Assembly (NCBI RefSeq): GCF_003265705.1 | Contig: NW_020313168.1 | Coordinates: 6,311,471 to 6,375,470 of the forward strand | Length of the DNA: 64,000 bases | Direction: 5' to 3' | Source: Callorhinus ursinus | Taxonomy: Eukaryota; Chordata; Mammalia; Carnivora; Otariidae | Shown here: positions 1 through 9,250 of the stretch, in pieces | Position numbering within the stretch: the stretch's first letter is position 1 | Layout of the letters: every line of letters starts with the position of its first letter | Made by a program: the position numbers and the translations under genes | Notes under the pieces: generated by a model | What the model was told of the DNA's origin: nothing | Seen by the model: the letters and a program-made list of their open reading frames with translations, nothing else | The model's database searches: none

Positions 1-568
1 CCCCCATCTGAAGATTCACCTCCAACCCCTGGAGCTAAGGATGCTTTCAGTGATGACTTAGATGACCCCCATGTTTGCAAACATCCAGATCCTGTGTCAC
101 CTCCCAGCCTTTGGCCTTTACCTACTGGCCAGGTCCTCAGCATGGCTCTCCTCTCCTGTAGCCACCCTCCTCCCGCCCCAGCCCCAGAAGCATCATCTGG
201 CAGGGACAAATGTCACAAAGGCTGGATTCTCATTGCCATCCCAGCAATAGGCACGCTGATTGAGGCTGGATTCTCCTGGATCTCATGAGGCTGGTATGGC
301 CCAAAGCTGGGAAACCAGCTCTGCCAGGTGGGTGGGGCTTCCTTATCTCCCTCTGCAGGGGACAGAGAGTGGAGGTCCAGGTGACCTGCAGAGCTGTGGC
401 TGGCTGAGGAATGGGAGGTGCATGCTGTGTACCAAGCCTGTGCCAGGCCTTTTGCCTGAGTTGGTGCATAGGAACCCCAGGCTCCTTGCCCACTGGGATC
501 ACTCCCTGTGCCTTCAGGCCAGACTTAACAGTTTTTAGACTATTCCAAGAGAAGGAAAATCAGATCTG

Positions 569-711
569 TTTTTTTTAAGTTTATTTATAAAGTTTATTTA
601 TTTTATAAAGTTTATTTATTTAAGTAATCTTTACACCCAAGGTGGGACTCGAACTCAGGGCCTGGAGATCAAGAGTGGCATGCTCCTCCGACTGAGCCAG
701 CCAGGCGCCCC
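569..711 (-). mobile_element. Carnivore SINE (tRNA-derived), old copy
   Basis: Reads on the - strand from GGGGCGCCTGGCTGGCTCAGT to a T/A-rich tail containing repeated TTTATTTATAAAG on the + strand. It is divergent, so an older subfamily. Confidence 0.8.
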
Positions 712-1079
712 AAATCTACTTTTGAGGAAGGAAACTCCTCAGCCTCTCTGAGCTAGCAGCCAGCAAGCTCTGGGGCTCATTTCAGGCCCTTCCCTCTAAG
801 GAGGTAGAGGGCCTCCGCAGGGGTCAGAAGTGTAAACTATCTGACCTTGGTTCGCCCCCAGCCTGATACCTCATAGTGTGTCAGGCAGACCTACTGGGCG
901 GTGTTCCCTGTTGGGATGGCCAGAGCCCTCGGTGGACCCGATGTCCCCCAAGCCTTGGGCATTATGATTCCCCTGGGGTTGGCTTCACACTCCAGCAACC
1001 AGGAGCGCTTCCCCAGCTCCCTGGAAATGCAAGCCCAGCTCCTGAATGTGGGACCAGAGCACAGAGAGGGAATCCCGGG

Positions 1080-1480
1080 GGGAGCTGGGAACCGGGACCG
1101 GCGATGCAACGCCCTCCCGCCAGCGCTGCTTGGGCGCAGGGCGGGGCCGGACACCCGGACACCACGATGGAGTCGCCACTGCCACCCACCCGCCCAGCCC
1201 GGCCCACCGGAAATGACGGCGCTTGCGCAGGCAGCGCTGACGTTGGAGGGTCCCGGCCGCTCCCAGTCACCCGAGTCGCCCTGGGGGAGGGGCAGGGTGC
1301 CCAGCCCGCGCCTCGGGGCCCTCGGGGTACGTATCGCCCCCGCACGCTGCACATCTTGGGTGGAGGTCAGGGGATCAGGCGATATCAGGACCCCTTCCTC
1401 GGGTGCCCCCACCCTTGCAGGCCGCGCTGCCCTCCCTGTCCCCAGACCCGTCGTTCCAGCGCTGGGCGCACATTGCACTG
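1080..1480. promoter_or_regulatory. Orphan CpG-rich patch, possible promoter
   Basis: An isolated GC- and CpG-dense stretch 7.5 kb upstream of HID1. Within 1206-1246 are CCGGAAAT (ETS-type), GCGCTTGCGCAGGC (NRF1-like) and TGACGT (CRE-like), a cluster typical of CpG-island promoters. Long open frames on both strands here are probably a by-product of high GC. It could drive an unannotated noncoding transcript, for example a HID1 antisense or upstream RNA; I see no recognisable protein. Confidence 0.4.
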
Positions 1481-1929
1481 AATGATCTCGCCCCATCTGT
1501 CCCCCCTCCACCAGTCTGAAGTCAATGCCAGGCGGGATAAGGCGCGAGTGAGGTCATCGGGTGCCCATCCCCTCTCCCCCCTCCCCCCCCCCACCCCGTC
1601 CCCTATATACCATCTGAGTGTGTCCCAGACCACTGTCTGCTCTGAGAGGAGAATTATTTTAGATTCTCACCGTCCTTGTGGTCAAGAAGTGCTTCCGTAT
1701 GCCTACCTCAAATCCCTGCAGTTTAAAACCTCCAGGCCTGCCATCGGTGGAGTGACCTTTAGGGTGCTAAGGCTGAGTGTCCTCCTGTGGCCTCCCCCTT
1801 TACTCCTTTAAGACCTCCCCATGGGGCTACTGAGAGGATTCAGGAAGCGGACACAGGCCAAGTGCTTAGAACAGTGCCTGGGCCATGCGAGTCTTGTTCA
1901 GTGTTTGCCTTTCAGATTCTTAAAATTCA

Positions 1930-2084
1930 GATTTTAAGAGTTATTTATTTGACACACAGAGAGAGAGGGAGAAGCAGGCTCCCCACAAAGCAGGGAGCCT
2001 GATGCGGGACTCAATCCCAGGGCACTGAGATCACCACCTGAGCCGAAAGCAGATGCCTAACCGACTGAGCCACCCAGGTACCCC
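1930..2084 (-). mobile_element. Carnivore SINE
   Basis: On the + strand it runs from a TTATTTATTTGACACACAGAG tail side to CCGACTGAGCCACCCAGGTACCCC, the reverse complement of the SINE head. Confidence 0.85.
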
Positions 2085-2099
2085 GTCTTTCCCATTATT

Positions 2100-2282
2100 A
2101 TTATTTAAGATTTTATTTATTTATTTGACAGAGAGAGACACAGCAAGAGAGGAAACACAAGCAGGGGGAGTGGGAGAAGGAGAAACAGGCTCCCTGCTGA
2201 GCAGGTAGCTCTATCCCAGGACCCTGGGATCAGGACCTGAGCTGAAGGTGGACGCTTATCGACTGAACCACCCAGGCGCCCC
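2100..2282 (-). mobile_element. Carnivore SINE adjacent to the previous one
   Basis: AAGATTTTATTTATTTATTTG tail side, GAGAGAGACACAGCAAGAG body, and CTGAACCACCCAGGCGCCCC head side. Same orientation as the copy ending at 2084, about 16 bp away. Confidence 0.88.
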
Positions 2283-3182
2283 TCCCATTATTCTTATTAC
2301 AACTTTTTTACCTGGAGGGTCCATTCCTTGCCTATCACGATCTCTCTTCTGACAGGGCTCCTGAGGTGGGTTGGGGAGACCTGTCCAGGGAACTTACCTC
2401 TTCCTGGGGCATCCAGGGGGCAGGTGAGGCCTGCAGTTCAAGGCCGGAGCCAGGGGCCTCGGAGACTATGGAGGAGTTCCAAGCACATTTGCTCACTGCC
2501 GGCTGCCTGAACTCCCAGTATCACAGCTTGCAGCCCCACTGTATGGGATCCATCTGCCTCTGGGCAGATTGAGAGCTTGTGGAGGGCAGGAACTCTGGGT
2601 GGCCCATAGCAGGTGCCTGAGTAAGGGACAAGTGGGTGCTCGAAACGAGTGGTTTCCTTCTCTCTGTCCACTTGCCCCACCTCAAAGCCTCCTAAAAGAA
2701 CTACAAAGTGAATCTGAGAAAGAGTTTGTGAAAATGTGTGGCTCCTATTGGCTGAAGTGAACTACCAAAGTGGGTCCACCTTCTGTGACCCAGGAGTTAC
2801 TTGTATTCATTCACCCAGTAAAGAATTGCTGTGTGTCAGGCCAGTGCTGGGCGCCGGACAGACCCAGTCCCTGCTCGCTTGAAGCTTATATTTCGGTAGG
2901 AGAGACGGACATAAACCAAATAAAGAGGCAAAAAGATTTGAAATGATGGTTAAAGTTCTAGTCCACACACCTTCCACTAAAATAACAACAGCTGGGGTTG
3001 GGAAATCTCCCAGGGAAAGGGATGTTTGAGATAAGACCCCAAGGATGAGAAAGGGGCAGCCACATGGAGAGTGGGAGGACGGATGTCCCAGGTAGGAGGA
3101 ACATCTTGCACAGAAAGAGCTCGGAGGGTTGGAGGAAATGAAGGAAGACCTCCGCGTGGTGTGGGTGGAACTGGGGGGCTCA

Positions 3183-3202
3183 GGGGGGGGGGGGGGGGGG
3201 GG
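3183..3202 (+). repeat. Poly(G) tract
   Basis: About 20 consecutive G residues in intergenic DNA. Confidence 0.95.
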
Positions 3203-3645
3203 ATGCCCAGCACCTGCAGGGCCTTGGAGGTCAGGGCAGGGCCCAGCGAAAGTTGTTTCTAACAAAGGGCTCTGAGGTGTTTTCAGTGGGGGATCGTTGT
3301 GAGCTGCATTTTATAATGACTTGGGTGTTCCACAGATTAGCGGGGGCAGGATGGAGGCTCCTGTAGGGGGAAGGCGATGGGGGCCCTGGCAAAAGTGGGG
3401 GCAGAGGAGATGAGGGAGGTGGAAAATATTTGTGTCTGGGAATGACATCATCAGGTCTTGGTGATGGATTGGATGTGGGGGTGACAAGAGGAGAGGCACC
3501 GAAGGGCACATTGGGTTCCGGGCTTGAGCACCTGGGAGGTGCCATTTCCTGAGATGAGAAGACAGGCAAAGGTCAGGAGAGAGAAGGATCGGGTTTGGGG
3601 GGATGAAGCGTGGGGGACAGAACCACCCATGGTGGGGCAGTTTTA

Positions 3646-3988
3646 TTGATTTATTATTTTTTTTAAAGATTTTTTTTATTTTTGGGGGCGCCTGGGTGGC
3701 TCAGTTGGTTGAGTGACTGCCTTCGGCTCAGGTCATGGTCCTGGAGTCCCGGGATCGAGCCCGGCGTCAGGCTCCCTCCTGTCCGCGGGGAGTCTGCTTC
3801 TCCCTCTGACCCTCCCCCGTCTCATGCTCCCTCTCTCTATCTCATTCTCTCTCTCAAATAAATAAATAAAATCTTTAAAAAAAAGATTTTTTTATTTTTA
3901 AGTAATCTCCTCACCCAACGTGGGACCCAAACTTACAACCCCAAGATCAAGAGTCACACCTCTACCGACTGAGCCATCCAGGAGCCCC
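3646..3988 (-). mobile_element. Older carnivore SINE split by a younger one
   Basis: The - strand SINE pieces at about 3646-3683 and 3882-3988 form one element once the insert at 3684-3881 is set aside. The right piece ends CCGACTGAGCCATCCAGGAGCCCC. Confidence 0.75.
3684..3881 (+). mobile_element. Carnivore SINE inserted into an older SINE
   Basis: Starts GGGGGCGCCTGGGTGGCTCAG and ends with AAATAAATAAATAAAATC and an A tail. Flanking copies of AAAGATTTTTTTATTTTT (about 3665-3683 and 3882-3899) look like target-site duplications. Confidence 0.9.
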
Positions 3989-3999
3989 AGTGTCGCAGT

Positions 4000-4545
4000 T
4001 TTAAACATGGCGCCGACTCCTTTGACACTTCTTCCAGTGGGGAGGTGGGTGTAGGTTCCCTCTCCTTGAACCTGGTGGGCTTGTGATTGCTTTGACTAAT
4101 AGAGTATGGTGGAAGTGACTTTAAATGTTATTCCCAGGCTCAGTACTAAATGGTCATGCAGCTTCCTCCTCTTTCTTCCTGGACACTCTCTTTTTGTATG
4201 CACCCTCAGGGACACTCCATCTCAGAGCTGTGAGAGACCCAAGCTGCATGTAGAAGTTGCATGTTGGGGCTACCATCTTCACCCCCAGCTGAGTCCAGCC
4301 TTTGAGTCCTCCCAGCCCAGGCATCAGATACATGAGTAAAGAAGCCTCCAGATGATTCCAGGTCCCAGATGTTCTGAGCGAACCCTCCCCTACCCCTTCT
4401 AGTCTTCTCAGCTGAGGCTGCAGACATTGTGGAGCAGACGCAAGCCACCTCAGCTGGGTCCTATCTGAATTACTGACCACAGAATTTACAATAAAATGGT
4501 TATTGTTGTATATCATGTTTGGTGGGAGGTTGTCCCACCTGGAAC
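4000..4545 (+). mobile_element. MLT1-like (ERVL-MaLR) solo LTR, ancient
   Basis: Shows the MaLR LTR layout: a pyrimidine-rich CTTCCTCCTCTTTC block, AGGCATCAGATACATGAGTAAAG, then TGAATTACTGACCACAGAA followed by ATAAAATGGTTATTGTTGTA near the 3' end. No viral gene remains. Identity is from recalled consensus features. Confidence 0.6.
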
Positions 4546-4732
4546 ACACATCAAATTGACAAGCAAGTTCCACAATTCCACCTGGAGACATCACCTACGT
4601 TCTTCCTCTCCATCCCACCTGTGACTGCCTGGCTCAACCCTGGTCATCTCTCACCCCTGCCACCCCCCCACCTCAGCTGGATTCCCAGTGTTGGGTTCAC
4701 TTTATCTTTCCTGCAGCAGCTGGAGTGACTTT

Positions 4733-5505
4733 GCCAAGACATAATGACATCCGACGACATTATTCCCCTGCTTCAGATGCTCCTCATTGCTCATAGAGGG
4801 AGATAAAAAGCTCTTTAACAGGATGTATGCAGCCCTTTATGGTCCGGTCCTGGCCCGCCTCTCCTGCTTTATCTCTTGTCTCTCTACATTTCAGCCCAAG
4901 CTGGTCTTTCTGTTCTCCGGGCAAACCAGGCTCTCTGCGCTCCCGGGCCTTACTTCTGCGTGTTCCTCGTACCTGTCTGTGGTTCCTATGGGATAGGGGT
5001 ATGGGACATGTTCCGTGTGCCTACATGTTCCGTGTGCCTATTCAGCTCTTTTTCCATCGTCTCTGTCTGCTCCATGCCCGGACGCCGAAGCTTTTGTGCG
5101 CAGCAACAATGGGCTCCCTTGCCCTTTTGCTTTCTGAGAGTCTACTGATGGGAAACACCAGTGGGCAATTGGGGTTCAGGAGAACAGTGAAGGTGGGGTA
5201 TCCATCCCATGGGTCCCTCCCTTCCAGACCCTGTGAGGTCACTGCTCCTTTCGGCCCTCTCTTACAACTGGGCTCTCTTCCTCTGGATTCTGGTAACCAT
5301 TCCTCCATTCCTTCCCTGCCAGGGCCCTGGACAGACTCCACTCTTGACCCCAAGGCACTCTCTCTTGCCTGTATGTTTGCTCTCTCTTGGCAGTAGGAAC
5401 TTGCCTTTGTAGCCTAGGCCCTAGCACCTTGCAAGGTATGTGGCCCTTAGCAGGTGCTGAGTTAATGTTTCTTGTATAATTGATGGTTGAACTCAGAAAT
5501 AAGGG
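4733..5505 (+). mobile_element. L2-like LINE fragment
   Basis: Contains the L2 3'-end style text TATGGTCCGGTCCTGGCCCG, TTGTCTCTCTACATTTCAGC, and later GCAGGTGCTGAGTTAATGTTTC. Highly diverged and with no intact frame. Confidence 0.45.
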
Positions 5506-5874
5506 GCTCTAGGAACCACAGACAGGGACTGTTCCTTTACACTGGGCATAAAAGGAGGACATACCATAGTTTCCACATAGGAAATCATAGCTAAGAACCT
5601 ACTAGGGAATCTCCAAATTAATAAGGATAATTAATTTCTTTAAACGTTCAAAAGCTCTGTTTTACTACTATTTTTCCTATATAAATCAGTCTTTTTCCTC
5701 AAAAATTTTAACTATATAAGTTTTCAAGCACACACACAAAAGTAGGAGCACACAGTACAATGAATCTCCACATGCTCAACACAGATTTGACAATGACCAA
5801 GATTCTGTCACATCTGCCTCATCTTGCTTGTGTTCTTTGTCTTGTTTTCTTTGTTATAGTATTTTATTTTTTAT

Positions 5875-6088
5875 TTTTTTAAGATTATTTATTTACTTAT
5901 TTATTTATTTGATAGAGAGAGACACAGCAAGAGAAGGAACACAAGCAGGGGGAGTGGGAGAGGGAGAAGCAGGCTTGCTGAGGAGCAGGGAGCCCGAAGC
6001 ACCCGATGTAGGGCTCAATCCCAGGACCCTGGGATCATGACCTGAGCTGAAGGCAGACACTTAACCAACTGAGCCACCCAGGCTCCCC
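5875..6088 (-). mobile_element. Carnivore SINE
   Basis: AAGATTATTTATTTACTTAT tail side, GACACAGCAAGAGAAGGAAC body, and CAACTGAGCCACCCAGGCTCCCC head side. Confidence 0.88.
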
Positions 6089-6639
6089 TTTGCTGCAGTA
6101 TTTTAGAGCAAAGTCCAGTCATTAGGCCATCTTCCCTGTATACACTTCAGTAAGCACTAAACAATAACCAGCAGCATTTAAAAAACAATCGTTGGGATTA
6201 GGGAGGATGTTAAGTTTCACTTGGAGACAATAAACAGGTGGTGGGGATAAACGGGTATTTTTCCATTTCCTAGATGTATTAGCAGTCACATTCCTTAAGA
6301 CGATATTAATATTTTTCCCATCCTATGGGGGCAAGAGTGCCCAGGGACCTTGTAAGATTTCCTGGAGATGGACGCTAAGATTTCCTGAGGAGCATAATGC
6401 CCAGTGAATGGGAGAAGACCTTCTGAGGTTGGATGAAGATAAATGGACTCATTTAAATCCATCCCATGAAAGCTGATGGGAAGAGCAAGGTCCATGGATG
6501 ACCAGTAATATCTCGGTGCCACTTGGAGTTCCTGGTTGCAAATCCCTGAAATGGCTCTGAGTGCTGCGCAGGCCAAAGGGCTCACAATTACTCTCTCGAA
6601 ATGACCAGTTAGCACCTGCTCTTGGTTTTTGTCCTTTTA

Positions 6640-7600
6640 AAGGCAAAATTATTGAGGTATAGTTTGCATACCATAAAATTCACCCCTCTTAGGTGTATAG
6701 TTATATGAATTTCAACAAACATGATATAGTCACGGGGTGCCTGGGTGGCTCAGTCGTTAAGCATCTGCCTTTGGCTCAGGTCATGATCCCAGGGTCCTGG
6801 GATCGAGCCCCGCATCGAGCCCTGCATCGAGCCCTGCATCGGGCCCCCTGCTCAGTGGGAGGCCTGCTTCTCCCTCTCCCACTCCCCCTGCTTGTGTTCC
6901 CTCTCTCGCTGTGTCTCTCTGTCAAATAGATAAAAATCTTAAAAAAAAACACAAAACAAAACATGATACAGTCATGAAACCACCACCACAATCATAGCAA
7001 AGACTGTTTTTATCACCCCAAAAAGTTTCCTCATAACTTTTCATAGTCAGTCTCTCATCCTACCCCCAGCCCAAGGCCATCACTTGTTTTCTGTTCCACT
7101 GTTTTGTCTTTTCCAGAATGTCACATAAATGATATAATACAGTACGCTGCCTTCTGTGTCTGGCACTGTGCTTTTGAGATTCATCCACATTGTTGCTGCT
7201 TGTATCAGTAGCTTGTTCTTTTTTGTCACTAAATACTAGTCCCATTGTATGGGTGAACCCCAATCTGTTTATTCACTAGATGATGGACATTTGGGTAGTT
7301 TCCACACTTTGGTGATTACAAATGAAATTGCCATAAGCATTACATAGGCTTTTTGTATGGTTAGATGCCTTCATTTTTCCTAGATAAATACCATGACTGG
7401 GATTATTGAGATATGTGGGAATTGTATATTTAACTTTATAAGAAAATATAAATGCTCCCCATCCTCACCAGTATTTGGTATTGTTGTGTTTTTTTTTTAA
7501 CCCATTCTAATAGGTATGTAATAATTATCACATTATGGTTTCAATTTGCATTTCCCTGATGACTAAAATTCTGAATTTTTAATGTCTCTCTGGCCTGGAC
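6640..7600 (+). mobile_element. Ancient L1 3' region, interrupted by a SINE
   Basis: Old-L1 3' UTR text is recognisable: TATTGAGGTATAGTTTGCATACCATAAAATTC, CATAAATGATATAATACAGTA, GATGGACATTTGGGTAGTTTCC and CAATTTGCATTTCCCTGATGAC (each a short excerpt). A + strand SINE interrupts it at 6734-6950. Confidence 0.65.
6734..6950 (+). mobile_element. Carnivore SINE with tripled ATCGAGCCCYGC segment
   Basis: Starts GGGGTGCCTGGGTGGCTCAG and ends in an A-rich tail. Flanked by AACATGATATAGTCA (6718-6732) and AACATGATACAGTCA (around 6959-6973) as target-site duplication. The unit ATCGAGCCCTGC is repeated three times near 6801-6840. Confidence 0.92.
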
Positions 7601-7994
7601 TTAGGTTGGGCGATTTGTAGAGGGGACTGGATTTTATTATTATTTTTTAATGCCAAATAAAGACATTATTCGTTTTCTTGGAGCGATTAGAAAAGCCATG
7701 AAGCCTGCCCAGGATTTCATCCAGGGCAGGGAAAACCCACCTCTGGAGTAAGGACAGAACTATCCTGTGTAGTCTACTCCTTCAGTGACAGGGCAACATC
7801 CCTGCCCCCCTGTTCCCTGTCTCCATGCCTGTCCTACCCTGCCTTCCTACCACCCTTTCACTGGAGAGATGGTGCATCCCTCACTTTTCACCTGTGGATT
7901 TCCTATTTAAGCTAAATGCCACTTTCTTTTGAAGTGTCTAGGATTGCCAGAAGCTTCCAGACATAGTATGCAAGATGATATCGTGAAAGTGCAG

Positions 7995-8140
7995 CGGCTT
8001 TTGGAGCCAGAGTTGGATTTGCCTTTTTGGTTTTGTTCTTTAGTAGTTGTGTGACTCTGGGCAAGTAACGTAACTGCCTTGAACTTCCGTTTCCCCTGCT
8101 GTAAAATGGGATAGTACTTACCTCAGAGGTAGATTTTTGT
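7995..8140 (+). repeat. MIR SINE fragment
   Basis: GTGTGACTCTGGGCAAGTAACGTAAC ... CTGTAAAATGGGATAGTACTTACCTCA is the MIR core and 3' part. Confidence 0.65.
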
Positions 8141-8599
8141 TGGGCTAGAGATATTGTCCTCATATCATCATCATTAACATTAATTTCCTTCTATAAAGAC
8201 TTACTCAGCTGAAACACGGTTAATTCTTTCCTTGTTTCTTTCCCAAACTAATGGCTCATCAAGGGCAGGCCTTGTGACTTAAGACCCCTAGGTCCCTGTC
8301 CTTGACACAGTGTTAGTAAATACCAGTCCTGCAACACATTTGTTGAAATAGTTGGACTTAAACGGATTTTCAGGGAAGGTAGTTGGCCAGAAAGGAGTTG
8401 TGGGACCCAGAGGGACCTCCCACTCTCATCGGACCACAGGGAGCTGCTTTCCTGGAGCCTGGGGCTTGTGGCTGGAAAAAAACAGCGGGGCTGTCTGGTG
8501 ATGTGGGTTTGACAGGTCAATAAAAGGCAACCAAGAAAGCAGATGCTCAGGGGGAAAAAAAAAGGAACCGGGAGGACAGGGATTGACAAGGAAGAAACT

Positions 8600-9250
8600 C
8601 TGAGGGAGAGGGCTGGCTGAGAAAGTGTGGGCCCAGAGTGGCGTGGGGACCAATGGTGGGGATGGGGGCGGGGAACGGGAGGCTGGGAGGGTTGCGGGCC
8701 CTGGGGGCTGAGTGGAAATGGGAGAGATGTAACGGGGACAGCACTCCGACGCAGAAGAGAGGGCGCGGAGGCACGGGGTTGGGCTGAGAAGGACGCCTGG
8801 CTTGCTGCCGTAGCGGATCCCAGGGGCAGACTCCCAGCGCCTGGAGTGGGCGGTGCCGGGCGCGGCAGGTGCGGGGGCGGAGCCACGTGAGGGCGGAGCC
8901 CAGCGGGGGCGGGGCCGACGCCTGGCCGGCAGGCGGGGTCCGCGGCTCCTCTTCTGCGAGAGCAGCGGGGGCCGCGGAGCTGGAGCTGGATCCCGAGCCG
9001 GGGCCGGGGCGGGAGTCGGGGCCGGAGCCCGGCCAGAGCGGGCTCAAGCGCTATGGGGTCGGCCGACTCTAAGCTGAATTTCCGAAAGGCGGTGATCCAG
9101 CTCACCACCAAGACGCAGGTGCGACTGGGGCCCCGGCCTCCCCACCCACCTGCCGGGCTGGGGGCTGGGCAGAGCCGGCGGCGGGGCGGGGGGGCTGCGC
9201 GAACTTGGCTCGTGAGGAGATGGGGGACCGACTGGCCTGCAAGGTGACGC
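8600..9250 (+). promoter_or_regulatory. HID1: HID1 CpG-island promoter and 5' UTR
   Basis: This stretch is very GC-rich and CpG-dense and ends around HID1 exon 1. GC boxes of the GGGGCGG type lie near 8873-8880 and 8905-8915. A CACGTG E-box sits at 8884-8889. No TATA box is evident, so a dispersed CpG-island promoter is likely. The start site is inferred to lie around 8.9-9.0 kb. Confidence 0.75.

Larger units (their letters stand above)
1..8600. other. Intergenic region upstream of HID1
   Basis: No coding exon is recognised. The stretch holds carnivore SINEs, an MLT1-like LTR at about 4.0-4.55 kb, L2-like sequence at about 4.73-5.5 kb, an old L1 at 6.64-7.6 kb, a MIR near 8.0-8.14 kb, and the CpG patch at 1.1-1.5 kb. 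In human the next gene in this direction is CDR2L; its exons are not seen here. Confidence 0.6.

Noticed and set aside
876..1511. Overlapping long open frames on both strands
   Set aside because: High GC lengthens open frames in all frames; no recognisable protein, no start context and no splice pattern.
3690..3770. Possible tRNA genes in SINE heads
   Set aside because: These are tRNA-derived SINE 5' ends with diverged promoter boxes and SINE tails.
4005..4545. Possible gene in the LTR-like segment at 4 kb
   Set aside because: Sequence fits a solitary MaLR-type LTR with no coding part.
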